NCBI RefSeq assembly: GCF_001050375.1
Contig: NZ_KQ130485.1
Location: 186,001-250,000, forward strand
Length of the DNA stretch: 64,000 bases
Source of the DNA: Catenovulum maritimum
GTDB lineage: Bacteria > Pseudomonadota > Gammaproteobacteria > Enterobacterales > Alteromonadaceae
Direction of reading: 5' to 3'
Both the position numbers and the translations under genes were made by a program. Shown piece by piece: positions 57,052 to 64,000 of the stretch. How positions within the stretch are numbered: position 1 is the first letter of the stretch; each line of letters begins with the position of its first letter. The notes beneath the pieces were generated by a model. The model did no database searches and was not told where the DNA came from. It saw only the letters and a program-made list of their open reading frames with translations.

Positions 57052-58778
57052 TTTAGCCAGCTAGTAAATTGCTCTAAATTAAATTCGGCTTGAAACACAA
57101 AATCAGCTTGGGCATGGCTTTTTTCTGTGTCGAAAATTAATAAAGCAGGTGGGCCAAACAATTTATGTTGAGTTAAAAAATCTTGTTGGGCTGTTGTCAT
57201 ATCGGTTAAATCTAGTTGTAAAAAAATATGGTTTGGATAGTCAGCTTGATTAACTTTTGCAAACACTTCATGCTCTATCACTTGGCAACTGGCACACCAA
57301 TCAGCATATAAATCAACGACCACCTTCTTCTTGTTCTCGGCCTTAATGGCTTGCTCTAACGTCGCCACTGTATCTAAACGTTTGACTAGAGATTGCTGCG
57401 TGTTAGTAATACCGGCTTGTTGAAAACCATTGAGTTGCAAATATTGGTGGCCTAACCAAGCAAGAGCCGAAACTAAAATAACTAAAGCGACAGCCTGCTT
57501 GTTTTTGCCCGCTGAGGTTTGCTGAGGATTTAGTAAATCTAATTGCACAGCTAGCCAGATAGCCAGAGCAGCCCACATCATAGCTTCGATTAATGGTGTA
57601 AACAGGCGACCTAGCATCCAAATCGCCATGCCTAGCATAATCACGCCAAACAATTGTTTAATGCGTATCATCCAAGCACCTGTTTGCGGTAAATATCCAG
57701 CAAATCCAGCACCGACTAAAATTAATGGCAGTCCCATACCTATACTTAATGTAAATAAAGCAGCGCCTCCGAGCAGCGCATCGCCTGTCGTCGAAATATA
57801 AACTAAAGCACTCGCTAAAGGCGCAGAAACGCATGGCGACAGAGCAAGCGCTGAAATTCCGCCGGCTAAATAAGTAGAAATTAGCCCATTTTTACCGTTT
57901 CCTGATTGTTGTAATTTATCTTGCACGCTCGCAGGTAACGCGAGTTCGTAAAAGCCGAACATGGCAAATGCTAAGGCAACAAAAATGGCTGAAAATACCA
58001 CAACGACAACTGGGTTTTGCAAGTGAAGCTGTAAGTTAAAACTCGCACCAAAATAGCCGACTAGTATGCCACTTAAAGTATAAAAACTGGCCATGCCCAG
58101 AACATATGCAACCGAAAGTAATAATCCTTTTTTAACGCTGGTTTCTTTTTGGCCTGTAATTATGGTTGATAAAATAGGCACCATAGGCAGTACGCAAGGC
58201 GTAAGAGATAAACCAATTCCTAACAGTAAAAAGCTACCTAAAGTTAGCCAAAAGCTTTGTTGATCAAAATAACCGGAAGACAAGTCGGATTGGTTTGCTT
58301 GAGATGCAAGTTCAGAAGTTGTCTCTGCTGTAGCTGCCGTTGAAACTTGAGTTAAAGGGACATCAATTAGTTTAGGCGGATAACATAAGCCAGCGTCAGC
58401 GCAGCCTTGGTAAGTAACTAGTATTTTATCAGCAGTGATAGATGCAATTGAAATGCTAGCATCAAGTTTGTGTGTGTATACTTTAACTAAACCAAAGTAC
58501 TCATCTTGTTTATCTTTACCTGGTAAAGCAAAGTTTATGCTGAGCTTTTCTGTATCAGTTTTTGCTTTGGTTTTATCTTTATATAAATAGTAGCCGTCAG
58601 CTATATCCCAAGTTAAATTGAGTTGATCGCCAACTTGCTCAAAATTGAATTGAAATGCTTGGTCTACATGCAAAAATTCGGGTTCATCATCTAATTGAGA
58701 TAAATCGAAAGCCAACGAATTCAGTGAAACCAAACACAATAACAAAGTACAAAATTTAAAATATAAACGATTCAACAT
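57048..58778 (-). CDS. dsbD: thiol:disulfide interchange protein DsbD
   Basis: DsbD carries electrons from cytoplasmic thioredoxin across the inner membrane to periplasmic reductases such as DsbC. The 576-residue protein has a signal peptide, an N-terminal periplasmic domain with the cysteine pair in CADAGLCYPP, and eight membrane helices with cysteines in SLTPCVLPMVP and SPCVSAPL. The C-terminal thioredoxin-like domain has the active site ADWCASCQ. All three redox cysteine pairs are present, so it should be complete. Confidence 0.96.
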   Translation of the reverse strand: MLNRLYFKFCTLLLCLVSLNSLAFDLSQLDDEPEFLHVDQAFQFNFEQVGDQLNLTWDIADGYYLYKDKTKAKTDTEKLSINFALPGKDKQDEYFGLVKVYTHKLDASISIASITADKILVTYQGCADAGLCYPPKLIDVPLTQVSTAATAETTSELASQANQSDLSSGYFDQQSFWLTLGSFLLLGIGLSLTPCVLPMVPILSTIITGQKETSVKKGLLLSVAYVLGMASFYTLSGILVGYFGASFNLQLHLQNPVVVVVFSAIFVALAFAMFGFYELALPASVQDKLQQSGNGKNGLISTYLAGGISALALSPCVSAPLASALVYISTTGDALLGGAALFTLSIGMGLPLILVGAGFAGYLPQTGAWMIRIKQLFGVIMLGMAIWMLGRLFTPLIEAMMWAALAIWLAVQLDLLNPQQTSAGKNKQAVALVILVSALAWLGHQYLQLNGFQQAGITNTQQSLVKRLDTVATLEQAIKAENKKKVVVDLYADWCASCQVIEHEVFAKVNQADYPNHIFLQLDLTDMTTAQQDFLTQHKLFGPPALLIFDTEKSHAQADFVFQAEFNLEQFTSWLK

Positions 58779-58966
58779 AAATACCTTTGAGAACGAGATT
58801 TATATGGCAGGGTAAGTGATAGCAAATACCCTATCATTATCTTGACGTCTTGCCTTACCATTAAGCAAATGCAAAATGGATAGCTAATTTAACAAGCCAA
58901 GCTTAACATAGCCTTATATTAAGGTCAGTAGACTTATCTAGACCAAAGAGATCAAGATTTTATTGC

Positions 58967-59392
58967 ATGATTGAATTAATTATTGTGTTTATTTGGGCAT
59001 TTTTAGCGGCGAGCATTTTACCTGTATCGTCCGAATTCGCTGTTTTTGCTCATTATAATCAATACCCTGAAATGCTGGTTTACTTATTCTTAGTTGCCTC
59101 AACAGGCAATGTTTTAGGCTCTGTTGTCAACTGGTGGCTGGGAAAAGAGTTTTTACGCTGGCAGCACAAAAAATGGTTCCCGTTTAAAACTAAAGACTTG
59201 GTTAAGGCTGAAGTTTGGTTTAATCAGTATGGAAAATTCAGTTTGTTGTTGGCATGGTTGCCTATCGTCGGTGATTTAATCACGTTGGGTGCGGGGATCG
59301 CTAAATGTCGCTTCGTTTGGTTTTTATTACTGGTTAGTATTAGTAAAGCAGGACGATACGCTATTTTGCTATGGGGTTTAGCTCAGGTGTAA
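58967..59392 (+). CDS. YqaA/DedA-like inner-membrane protein
   Basis: This 141-residue protein with four or so membrane helices matches the YqaA branch of the DedA/VTT family, with segments GNVLGSVVNWWLGKE (residues ~46-60), WFNQYGKFSLLLAWLPIVGD and GAGIAKC. The wider family includes polyprenyl-phosphate and phospholipid flippases. The specific role of YqaA is not established. It is a single gene divergent from dsbD. Confidence 0.82.
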   Translation: MIELIIVFIWAFLAASILPVSSEFAVFAHYNQYPEMLVYLFLVASTGNVLGSVVNWWLGKEFLRWQHKKWFPFKTKDLVKAEVWFNQYGKFSLLLAWLPIVGDLITLGAGIAKCRFVWFLLLVSISKAGRYAILLWGLAQV

Positions 59393-59470
59393 TCAAATTT
59401 CATTCAAAGCGGAAAATTCTCAAAATTTACCTACACTGTATAAATCGAAAGCGCTTTATATTGGCAGGAT

Positions 59471-60691
59471 ATGTCGGGTACTATTTTATTGATAGATGAC
59501 GATAAATTGATTCATAAAGTCGTCTCTAAATATTTAGATTCAAAATACATTCTAGAACACGCCTACTCTGGAGAGGAGGGCATTGCTTTATTTAGTACTA
59601 TTGTCCCAGATGCGATTTTACTAGATGTTGAAATGCCCGGTAAAAATGGTTATCAGGTTTGTCAGAACATTCGAGAGCTAGGTTCAGATATCCCGATTAT
59701 TTTCCTTTCTGGGAAAAGTAATGTCCGAGAAATTATGCTGGGGTATGAGCTTGGCGCGGATGATTTTATTGTTAAACCTTTTGAAGGTAACTTACTCAAC
59801 GCTAAACTCGATGTTGTACTGCGTTATGCTCAGCAAAAACAAGCGTTAGCAGAGCAAGTTAAAACCGCGGAAGATACTGCATTTAATGCTATGACAGGCA
59901 GTAGCGCCTTAGGCCAAGTGATGCACTTTGTTGAGCAAAGCTATGGTGTTGCTCAGCTCAGCACTCTAGCGGATAAATATTTAGCTTTGATCAAAAATTG
60001 GCAGCTAAAATCTGTTGTGATGTTTTATTTTGATCAAGAGTCGCACTTTTATTCGACATCCGGCGCAGTTAAGCCGCTAGAGGAAGAGTTATTAATCCAA
60101 GGTAGAAATAGTAATCGCTTTATCGATTTTGGTTGTCGGACGATTATTAATTACCCACTTGTTAGTGTATTAATTAAAAATATGCCCTTAGACGATCCAG
60201 AACAATATGGACGATTAAAAGATCTCTTTCCGCCTTTACTCGGCGCGATTGACGCTAAATTACATGCTTTAGAGGTTGAATATACGCTTGCTTTACAATC
60301 TAAAAAGTTAACTGATTCCTTCACCGATGTTAGAAAGACGCTCGTCAATTTAGCCAGCGTTTTAAACCAAAACCAATCTCAAAGCTATGAAGAATTAAAC
60401 CAATTATTTGTTAGTTTAGAAGAGCATATTCCAAGGTTAGGGTTAGAAGATGATCAAGAAAAATTCATTTTAGATAGCGTGCAAAGCACAATAGAAAAAG
60501 TTTCCGGTGAATTAACGAATACGGACCAAACAAATCGTGTGTTAGCGAAAGTACTGTTAACTATGCAGCATCTAGTAGATGAACAAAATGAGCTGGTGAA
60601 AGCGGTTCAACAAGACACGATTCGGCTACAAGGTGAATCTGTTAATAATATCCCAGATGATGGTTATGAGATGGATGTTGAATTGTTTTAG
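59471..60691 (+). CDS. response regulator with unrecognised C-terminal output region
   Basis: Residues 1-120 form a complete receiver domain with DDD at 9-11, phospho-acceptor D52 in ILLDVEMPG and the lysine in IVKPFEG near residue 104. The remaining ~280 residues are a mid domain (about 135-260, AEDTAFNAMTGSSALGQVM onward) and a long helical tail (about 270-400) suggestive of a coiled coil. I know no named output domain for it. It has GGCAGGAT before the start. No kinase is adjacent. Similar receiver proteins occur in marine gammaproteobacteria, but the function is unknown. Confidence 0.8.
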   Translation: MSGTILLIDDDKLIHKVVSKYLDSKYILEHAYSGEEGIALFSTIVPDAILLDVEMPGKNGYQVCQNIRELGSDIPIIFLSGKSNVREIMLGYELGADDFIVKPFEGNLLNAKLDVVLRYAQQKQALAEQVKTAEDTAFNAMTGSSALGQVMHFVEQSYGVAQLSTLADKYLALIKNWQLKSVVMFYFDQESHFYSTSGAVKPLEEELLIQGRNSNRFIDFGCRTIINYPLVSVLIKNMPLDDPEQYGRLKDLFPPLLGAIDAKLHALEVEYTLALQSKKLTDSFTDVRKTLVNLASVLNQNQSQSYEELNQLFVSLEEHIPRLGLEDDQEKFILDSVQSTIEKVSGELTNTDQTNRVLAKVLLTMQHLVDEQNELVKAVQQDTIRLQGESVNNIPDDGYEMDVELF

Positions 60692-60709
60692 GTGAATACG
60701 TATTTAACT

Positions 60710-61375
60710 TTACGCTTTACTTAGCAAAAACACCCAGTTTCTAAAGCCAATAATTTTATCCGACCATAAAATTTCAAACCCAGCATTATGCAGCATGGCT
60801 TTGACTAGCTCTGGTTCAAAATCAGTATCGGGTAAAAAGTTTAGATAAGCATATCCGCCAGCGCCAGTCGCTTTAAATAATAAGTCGAAATAATCGGCAT
60901 TGAAGATAGATAAGCTTGAGCGTTTAGCATAAAACAAGTCCGTGATGATTAAATCGTAAGTTTGATTATTTTGTTCTAGGTAATCGGTAGCATCTTGATG
61001 GATTAAGTTAATATCCATTTTTTGCGGGTTAAAATACTGATTAAACCATTCAATTATGATGGGACTTTTTTCAACAACAGAAATGTCACTATTCGGTAAC
61101 TGAGATTTGATATATCTAGCGTTAGTGCCTCCACCTAAACCAAACTCCAAGATGCGGGCTGTTTGATCTAACTCGGTTATTAGTCCGTTTAAGGGAAGCT
61201 GGTGCGGAAAAGTCAGGCTGCAAGGCGCTAATTTATTTAATACGGACTGAACCGTATTTTCCATAAGCAGCCAAATATATTCTTTGTTTTCCAGCACTTG
61301 CCAGCTTACATCTTGCTCGCGCTGAAAACTTAAAATTTGACCGTTTGATAAAGTGTTATTTAGTTCGACAAGCAC
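60710..61375 (-). CDS. spermidine-synthase-like SAM-dependent methyltransferase fold protein
   Basis: The 221-residue protein has a Rossmann methyltransferase fold with motif I ILEFGLGGGTNARYIKSQLP (residues ~71-90). The acidic residue of motif II is in VVEKSP, and a DLIITDLF segment follows near residue 138, similar to spermidine synthases. It lacks a clear polyamine-synthase N-terminal domain, so it may be a methyltransferase or a spermidine-synthase-like protein of unknown substrate. It is convergent with the response regulator gene with an 18-base gap. Confidence 0.7.
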   Translation of the reverse strand: MLVELNNTLSNGQILSFQREQDVSWQVLENKEYIWLLMENTVQSVLNKLAPCSLTFPHQLPLNGLITELDQTARILEFGLGGGTNARYIKSQLPNSDISVVEKSPIIIEWFNQYFNPQKMDINLIHQDATDYLEQNNQTYDLIITDLFYAKRSSLSIFNADYFDLLFKATGAGGYAYLNFLPDTDFEPELVKAMLHNAGFEILWSDKIIGFRNWVFLLSKA

Positions 61376-61435
61376 AAAATAAATCGCTAACCTCTAGTAA
61401 CTAATGCTGACGTTATAACATATTAAGTTGTGGAC

Positions 61436-62395
61436 ATGTATCAAATAATTACACCAAAAACACAAGCAGACTTCACTAAATACTATTATTTTAGATGGCA
61501 GCAGCTAAAACAAGCATCTGGTTTTGCTATGGGCTCAGAAAAAGACGAGTACGATAGCTTAGCGGAACACAGAATGATTTGTAATGATAAAGGTGAGCCT
61601 TTAGCGGTTGGCCGGATTCATTTTGTCAGTCATGACGAAGCACAAATAAGGCATATTGCCGTTGCGGATAATTGTCGAGGTAAGGGGTTAGGCTCTTTGA
61701 TCATGACGACTTTAGAAAACGCAGCTAGGCAGCAAAATATTCTTAGAATCATTACATTTTCAAAAGTAGATGCAATTAACTTTTTTGAACATTGTGGATA
61801 CAAGGCGCTCAATAATCCTATTATTGAGTTGGCCGATTCTAGTGGTATTCAGCGTAAACAAATGTGTAAAAAATTATCTGAATACGATGTGATTTTACGC
61901 CATCCTGAATTGTGCAAAGAGTTACAACAAACTTGGAATAAACAAATTCCGATTGCTCAGTTAATGGGTATTAAAATACATCAGTACACTGGAGTCGAAT
62001 TTGAAGTAAGGGCTGCGTTAAATGCCAATATCAATTTACACGGTACTATGTTTGCTGGCTCCATATACTCTATGGCGACTTTAGCTGGATGGGGTATGGT
62101 GCATTTACAGCTAAAAGAGACTAATACTTATGGCGAAATCGTATTAGCTAAAGGTGAAATTAAGTACTTTAAACCTATTACGTCTGTTCCGAGAGCGCTT
62201 GTTAGTATTAATTCTGTTGATGGTGATTTTTCTGGACTAGCAAAAGGTAAGCCTGCGAGGTTAGGCGTTAAAGTGGAGTTGTTTAGTGACACTGAATTAG
62301 TTGGTGAGTTTGAAGGTAAGTATGCCATCTTACCTATGGTTGAAAAGAGCGAAAAAAAGTTATCTGAACATGAATCAGAACCGGTCGAAGCCTAA
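61436..62395 (+). CDS. yiiD: bifunctional GNAT acetyltransferase/hotdog thioesterase-like protein (YiiD type)
   Basis: The N-terminal half is a GNAT domain with the acetyl-CoA loop NCRGKGLGSLIM (residues ~80-91). The C-terminal half is a hotdog-fold domain (HGTMFAGSIYSMATLAGWG near residue 204 to FEGKYAILPM). This domain order and the closely similar blocks match E. coli YiiD, which has been linked to malonyl-ACP decarboxylation at the start of fatty-acid synthesis (recalled from the literature). I use the ATG at 61436. A GTG two codons earlier is possible. It precedes the DUF3095 gene by 6 bases, so the two are probably cotranscribed. Confidence 0.87.
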   Translation: MYQIITPKTQADFTKYYYFRWQQLKQASGFAMGSEKDEYDSLAEHRMICNDKGEPLAVGRIHFVSHDEAQIRHIAVADNCRGKGLGSLIMTTLENAARQQNILRIITFSKVDAINFFEHCGYKALNNPIIELADSSGIQRKQMCKKLSEYDVILRHPELCKELQQTWNKQIPIAQLMGIKIHQYTGVEFEVRAALNANINLHGTMFAGSIYSMATLAGWGMVHLQLKETNTYGEIVLAKGEIKYFKPITSVPRALVSINSVDGDFSGLAKGKPARLGVKVELFSDTELVGEFEGKYAILPMVEKSEKKLSEHESEPVEA

Positions 62396-62401
62396 AATTT
62401 A

Positions 62402-63586
62402 ATGGAACGAGACGATTTATTTTACCAAGAACTAAGTGGTTTCAAACAATTTGGCATGTTTGCGCAAACTTCTTGGTACAAACCTATACCTGAAGATTGG
62501 TTTATTGTCGTCACAGATGTAATCAATTCGACTGAGGCAATAAAGAAAGGGCAATACAAGCAAGTAAACTCGATTGGCGTCGCTTCTATTGTGGCGCTAA
62601 TTAATGCGATTAAACCACTTAAAATTCCGTATGTATTTGGTGGCGATGGGGCGACAGCGTGTTTGCCTAAATCTCAATTAGACATTGCTAAACCTGCTTT
62701 AGCTGCAGCTCGATTAATGGCCCAAGAACAATTTGGTTTAAACTTAAGAATTGGTTTAGTGAGCGTTGCTGAAATTAGAGAACATGGCTTTGATGTGTTA
62801 GTGGCTAAACATCAACCTCATGAATTTTATCAGCAAGCTATGTTTGCTGGTAATGGCTTAAACTTTGCTGAAAAGTTGATTAAGGAAGATACTCCGACGA
62901 ACCCTTATATACTTGCAGACTACTTTCCGGCAAATGACGATATTTTTGATGGGTTTGAATGTCGTTGGAATGAGATCCCAAGCACTAAAGAAGAAACAAT
63001 TGCTTTACTCATTCAAGGCGTTGCTGCAGACGATCACAGCTTAAATCAAATTTATCAGCAAATTTTGGATAAGGTTTCTGAAATATATGGGACTGAATCC
63101 GAATACCATCCGCTTAAGCTTGATAATTTGTCTTTGTCTTCATCATTTAAAACCCTAAACTGCGAAGCGGGTATACGCACCGCATTTAAAGGCTTGGCGA
63201 AACGGCTTAAGTATTTGTTAAAGCTTCAAGTACTACGTTTAGTCGGTATTTGGTTAATGGCTAAGAAAATAAAAACTCAGCATACAGATTGGGGTAAGTA
63301 TAAACAGCAATTACTGGATAATACCGATTATCAAAAATTTGATGATACTTTACGTATGGTAATTGCTGGCTCTAAATCTCAACAAGTTAAATTACGTCAA
63401 GCATTGGATGTATTTCAACAGCAAGACTTAATTGCTTATGGCATACATTCATCTTCTGCTGCGCTGATTACTTGTATGGTGAAAGATTATAATACAGATC
63501 ATGTTCACTTTTTGGATGCAGCAAATGGTGGCTACGCTATGGCTGCACTTGAATTGAAAAGGCAATTGAAGAATCGAGAGAAGTAA
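62402..63586 (+). CDS. DUF3095 family protein, cyclase-like fold
   Basis: This 394-residue protein has VVTDVINSTEAIKKGQYKQV (residues ~36-55) and YVFGGDGATACLP (~80-92). These two segments recall the two metal-binding regions of class III nucleotide cyclases and match DUF3095. The second half is a helical region and a C-terminal LITCMVKDYNTDHVHFLDAANGGYAMAA block. Cyclase activity is not established for this family. Several residues used for nucleotide binding are not clearly present. It follows the YiiD-type gene closely. Confidence 0.8.
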   Translation: MERDDLFYQELSGFKQFGMFAQTSWYKPIPEDWFIVVTDVINSTEAIKKGQYKQVNSIGVASIVALINAIKPLKIPYVFGGDGATACLPKSQLDIAKPALAAARLMAQEQFGLNLRIGLVSVAEIREHGFDVLVAKHQPHEFYQQAMFAGNGLNFAEKLIKEDTPTNPYILADYFPANDDIFDGFECRWNEIPSTKEETIALLIQGVAADDHSLNQIYQQILDKVSEIYGTESEYHPLKLDNLSLSSSFKTLNCEAGIRTAFKGLAKRLKYLLKLQVLRLVGIWLMAKKIKTQHTDWGKYKQQLLDNTDYQKFDDTLRMVIAGSKSQQVKLRQALDVFQQQDLIAYGIHSSSAALITCMVKDYNTDHVHFLDAANGGYAMAALELKRQLKNREK

Positions 63587-63600
63587 TAGACGTTGCAAAC

Positions 63601-63638
63601 AAACACCGAGGTAACTAGATGCGTTACCCCGATGTTTT
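63601..63638. terminator. hairpin between convergent genes
   Basis: AAACACCGAGGTAAC (63601-63615) and GTTACCCCGATGTTT (63623-63637) pair over most positions, with two mismatches, followed by a T on the plus strand and by TTTGTTTGC on the minus strand. It serves the convergent genes ending at 63586 and 63662. Confidence 0.7.
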
Positions 63639-63661
63639 AGTGCTCGTTAAGTTAGAATATT

Positions 63662-64000
63662 TTACTTATAAATAAAGCTACCTTTAGGTAAGCTATTGCT
63701 CATAGTACGAGCTTGTGAGCGGTAGAGTACAGATTCATTACGCTCTAAATTAACCCCTTCAAAGCTAGCGTTAGAAATATTTATTCTGAAGCGACCTAAA
63801 TCTTCTTTCGCTGTGCCTTCATTTGCTAACTCATTTAAATCCGCTTGTGCACCATATAAGTTATTCGATGCGTAAGCTGAAGCCATTAGCATAGGTGCAA
63901 TTGGGTAAGACTCTTTTCTTTCTGTTGAAGGATCATCTTTTAAGTTGCCGTAATTTAATGCTAAACCGGCATCTCTTAGCTCTGTAATTTGAGACTGTGG
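63662..64000 (-). CDS. C-terminal part of an unrecognised protein, 5' end outside the window
   Basis: The last 112 residues are visible, beginning PQSQITELRDAGLALNYGNL and ending SLPKGSFIYK. They are Ser/Asn-rich and contain YPIAPMLMASAYASNNLYGA, which could be a helix. The frame is open to the window end, and the ATG inside it (63890-63892) is unlikely to be the start. I do not recognise the family, and the neighbouring context gives no hint. Confidence 0.6.
   Translation of the reverse strand, partial: PQSQITELRDAGLALNYGNLKDDPSTERKESYPIAPMLMASAYASNNLYGAQADLNELANEGTAKEDLGRFRINISNASFEGVNLERNESVLYRSQARTMSNSLPKGSFIYK

Overview
The window looks like chromosomal DNA of a marine gammaproteobacterium of the Alteromonadales type. 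The evidence is the AT-rich base composition, an E. coli-like ilvLGMEDA operon with its leader peptide, a CsrD-type regulator, a GlyGly-CTERM protein, DUF1415/DUF3087 proteins and a very large two-partner-secretion adhesin. The genus cannot be fixed from sequence alone. No rRNA, tRNA, complete insertion sequence, CRISPR array or replication origin was seen.

Layout. 1-1160 (minus) is the N-terminal part of a csrD-like gene. 1382-3017 holds two unknown proteins and coaD. 3086-4190 is a non-coding array of five full and one partial ~194-bp tandem repeats, each with a terminator-like hairpin, and is a candidate family of tandem small RNAs. 4322-7984 holds a receiver protein, a TetR regulator, an LplT/PlsC-type fusion and a DUF2937 protein. 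8061-13751 holds an FG-GAP/UnbV-like lipoprotein, a solute-binding-like protein, an unknown protein, a PPK2 kinase, a DUF1415 protein and a thioredoxin-fold protein. 13805-20513 (minus) is the branched-chain amino-acid operon ilvL-ilvG-ilvM-ilvE-ilvD-ilvA with a readable attenuator. 20795-23838 is a FecR-domain/CHASE2-cyclase pair. 23857-27776 (minus) holds a DUF805 protein, a predicted outer-membrane protein and DNA polymerase II.

27986-40586 is a two-partner secretion locus: a 2736-residue TpsA, a SapC-family protein, an EF-hand-like lipoprotein and the TpsB transporter. The two genes placed between exoprotein and transporter make this the best candidate for an incompletely described system. 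An S9 peptidase follows.

42643-49560 is an accessory island. It contains a regulator broken by a nonsense codon, an intact PLD-nuclease/helicase/DUF3427 protein resembling the type IV restriction enzyme SauUSI, remnants of a DUF2357-like nuclease gene and a Uma2 gene, and an intact hipBA toxin-antitoxin pair with visible operator half-sites. It reads as a decaying defence island with two surviving modules.

49615-63586 returns to core genes: yicC, the ubiE-ubiJ-ubiB ubiquinone operon, a secreted cyclophilin with a GlyGly-CTERM tail, slyD, a DUF3087 protein, an RluA-family pseudouridine synthase, dsbD, a YqaA-type membrane protein, a response regulator with an unrecognised output region, a spermidine-synthase-like methyltransferase, a YiiD-type acetyltransferase/hotdog protein and a DUF3095 protein. 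The window ends inside an unrecognised minus-strand gene.
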